Assembly: GCA_013349405.1 (NCBI GenBank)
Contig: DUZS01000014.1
Location: forward strand, 1 to 64,000
Reading direction: 5' to 3'
Length of the DNA stretch: 64,000 nucleotides
Source: Desulfuromonadales bacterium
GTDB lineage: Bacteria > Desulfobacterota > Desulfuromonadia > Geobacterales > Pseudopelobacteraceae
Both the position numbers and the translations under genes were made by a program. Below are positions 63,487-64,000 of the stretch, one piece after another; position 1 is the first letter of the stretch; each line of letters starts with the position of its first letter. The notes beneath the pieces are model-generated. The model did no database searches. It was not told the DNA's origin and saw only the letters and a list, made by a program, of their open reading frames with translations.

Positions 63487-64000
63487 TATCTGATCCTCCT
63501 TTTGTAGAGAGTCAATCCAAGTAATAACAGGACAAACAGACCGCCGCCCATCACGGAAAACGGCACTGGACAGCCGCCACCCCCCTTTTGGGTAGCGGAA
63601 TCCTTAAACAGAGCCATTAGTGCAGCGATCTCTTCGTCGGTCAGTGGTCGGTCGGCATAGATTTTCTTCATGGTCGGAAATTTGAGCGCTTTGAGCGCGC
63701 CTTTCATTCCGGTATCGCCCATCTTCTGGTAGGATTTGCTCAGATCTGCAATGGAGAGGTTACCGCCGTCAATGCCCGGATAGGTAATGGAGTGACAGGA
63801 GAGGCAGGGTGCGCCGCCTTTCGTCAGGCGTATGCTCCCGGTGAAGAGTGCCTTGCCCTGGGCGATCAACTCCGGGGTTACGACCGTTTCAACTTTTTCT
63901 GATGGCGGCGCAGGAGTTGACGAAGCGGCAACAGCACCACTATCGGCAGCACCGGCAGCAGCGAGATAGGCCATAATTTTTCGGGTATCGTCATGGCCGA
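63486..64000 (-). CDS. Membrane-anchored cytochrome c, C-terminal part (5' end outside window)
   Basis: The frame is open to the window end. Upstream of the apparent ATG at 63974 it continues as GHDDTRKIMAYLAAAG, the usual end of a cytochrome c domain, so the protein is a longer, at least two-domain cytochrome and 63974 is not the start. The visible domain has CLSCH near the middle of PCLSCHSITYPGIDGG, a Met region (KFPTMKKIY) and a C-terminal helix with positive tail (GLTLYKRRIR) that anchors it. Position before narG suggests an electron-transfer partner, as in NarC-type arrangements (inference). Confidence 0.87.
   Translation of the reverse strand, partial: GHDDTRKIMAYLAAAGAADSGAVAASSTPAPPSEKVETVVTPELIAQGKALFTGSIRLTKGGAPCLSCHSITYPGIDGGNLSIADLSKSYQKMGDTGMKGALKALKFPTMKKIYADRPLTDEEIAALMALFKDSATQKGGGGCPVPFSVMGGGLFVLLLLGLTLYKRRIR

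Noticed and set aside
63486-63974. Complete 162-residue cytochrome starting at ATG 63974
   Set aside because: The frame continues upstream with a typical cytochrome c domain ending (GHDDTRKIMAYLAAAG), so the gene is longer and cut by the window.

Overview
The window looks like the chromosome of an anaerobic, cytochrome-rich Deltaproteobacterium of the Geobacterales/Desulfuromonadia type. The signs are a tuf-rpmG-tRNA-Trp-secE-nusG-rplKAJL-rpoBC block, several multihaem c-type cytochromes, a haem-barrel fusion, an MglA-type GTPase relative, and a nitrate-to-ammonium gene set. The species cannot be fixed from the sequence alone; this placement is inference from gene content and protein flavour.

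Bases 1-14.2 kb (+ strand) hold the end of an EF-Tu gene and the translation/transcription core, with an L10-type RNA leader before rplJ and a strong terminator after rpoC. RpoB is unusually long (1500 aa) because of an insertion of about 125 residues. msrA and a yebC-type gene follow on the - strand. At 14.3-14.9 kb there is a small lipoprotein gene and tRNA-Cys with its own promoter and terminator.

Bases 14.9-20.7 kb (- strand) form a five-gene unit: a tandem DUF4388/PATAN-like protein, a 7-TM protein, a decahaem outer-membrane lipoprotein, a monohaem-beta-barrel fusion and a monohaem cytochrome. It reads like an outer-membrane electron conduit. Bases 20.9-29.3 kb (+) carry nadC-birA-coaX, an EF-G paralogue, a SPOR protein, a HEAT-like protein, a degenerate MglA-like GTPase and a cytidylate-kinase-like/BON fusion.

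Bases 29.3-36.3 kb are rich in cyclic-nucleotide themes: an MBL phosphodiesterase-like protein, an FAD oxidoreductase fused to a cNMP-binding domain, an SDR-DUF2867 protein, and a cNMP-binding/CBS/DUF294 nucleotidyltransferase. A vapBC module sits directly behind the last of these, flanked by a 22-bp duplication of that gene's 3' end. Bases 36.4-46.4 kb (- strand) hold a five-gene operon: TpsA exoprotein, TpsB transporter, periplasmic TPR-CHAT protease-like protein, CHASE2 nucleotide cyclase and DUF928 protein. This is the best candidate for an undescribed system.

Bases 46.4-51.1 kb are a patchwork: a vapC relic, a 221-bp duplication of the 3' end of a PHP phosphoesterase gene around a small ORF, nth, a MITE-like element, ruvC-ruvA without ruvB next door, and an antitoxin with a truncated PIN toxin. 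Bases 51.1-64 kb (- strand) form a respiratory nitrate ammonification cluster: cytochrome c (cut by the window end), narGHJI, two NarK-type transporters with unusual soluble inserts, a small membrane protein, a PAS protein, a 2[4Fe-4S] ferredoxin and an octahaem nitrite reductase with a CxxCK catalytic haem. Together these would take nitrate to nitrite inside the cell, move it across the membrane and reduce it to ammonium in the periplasm.
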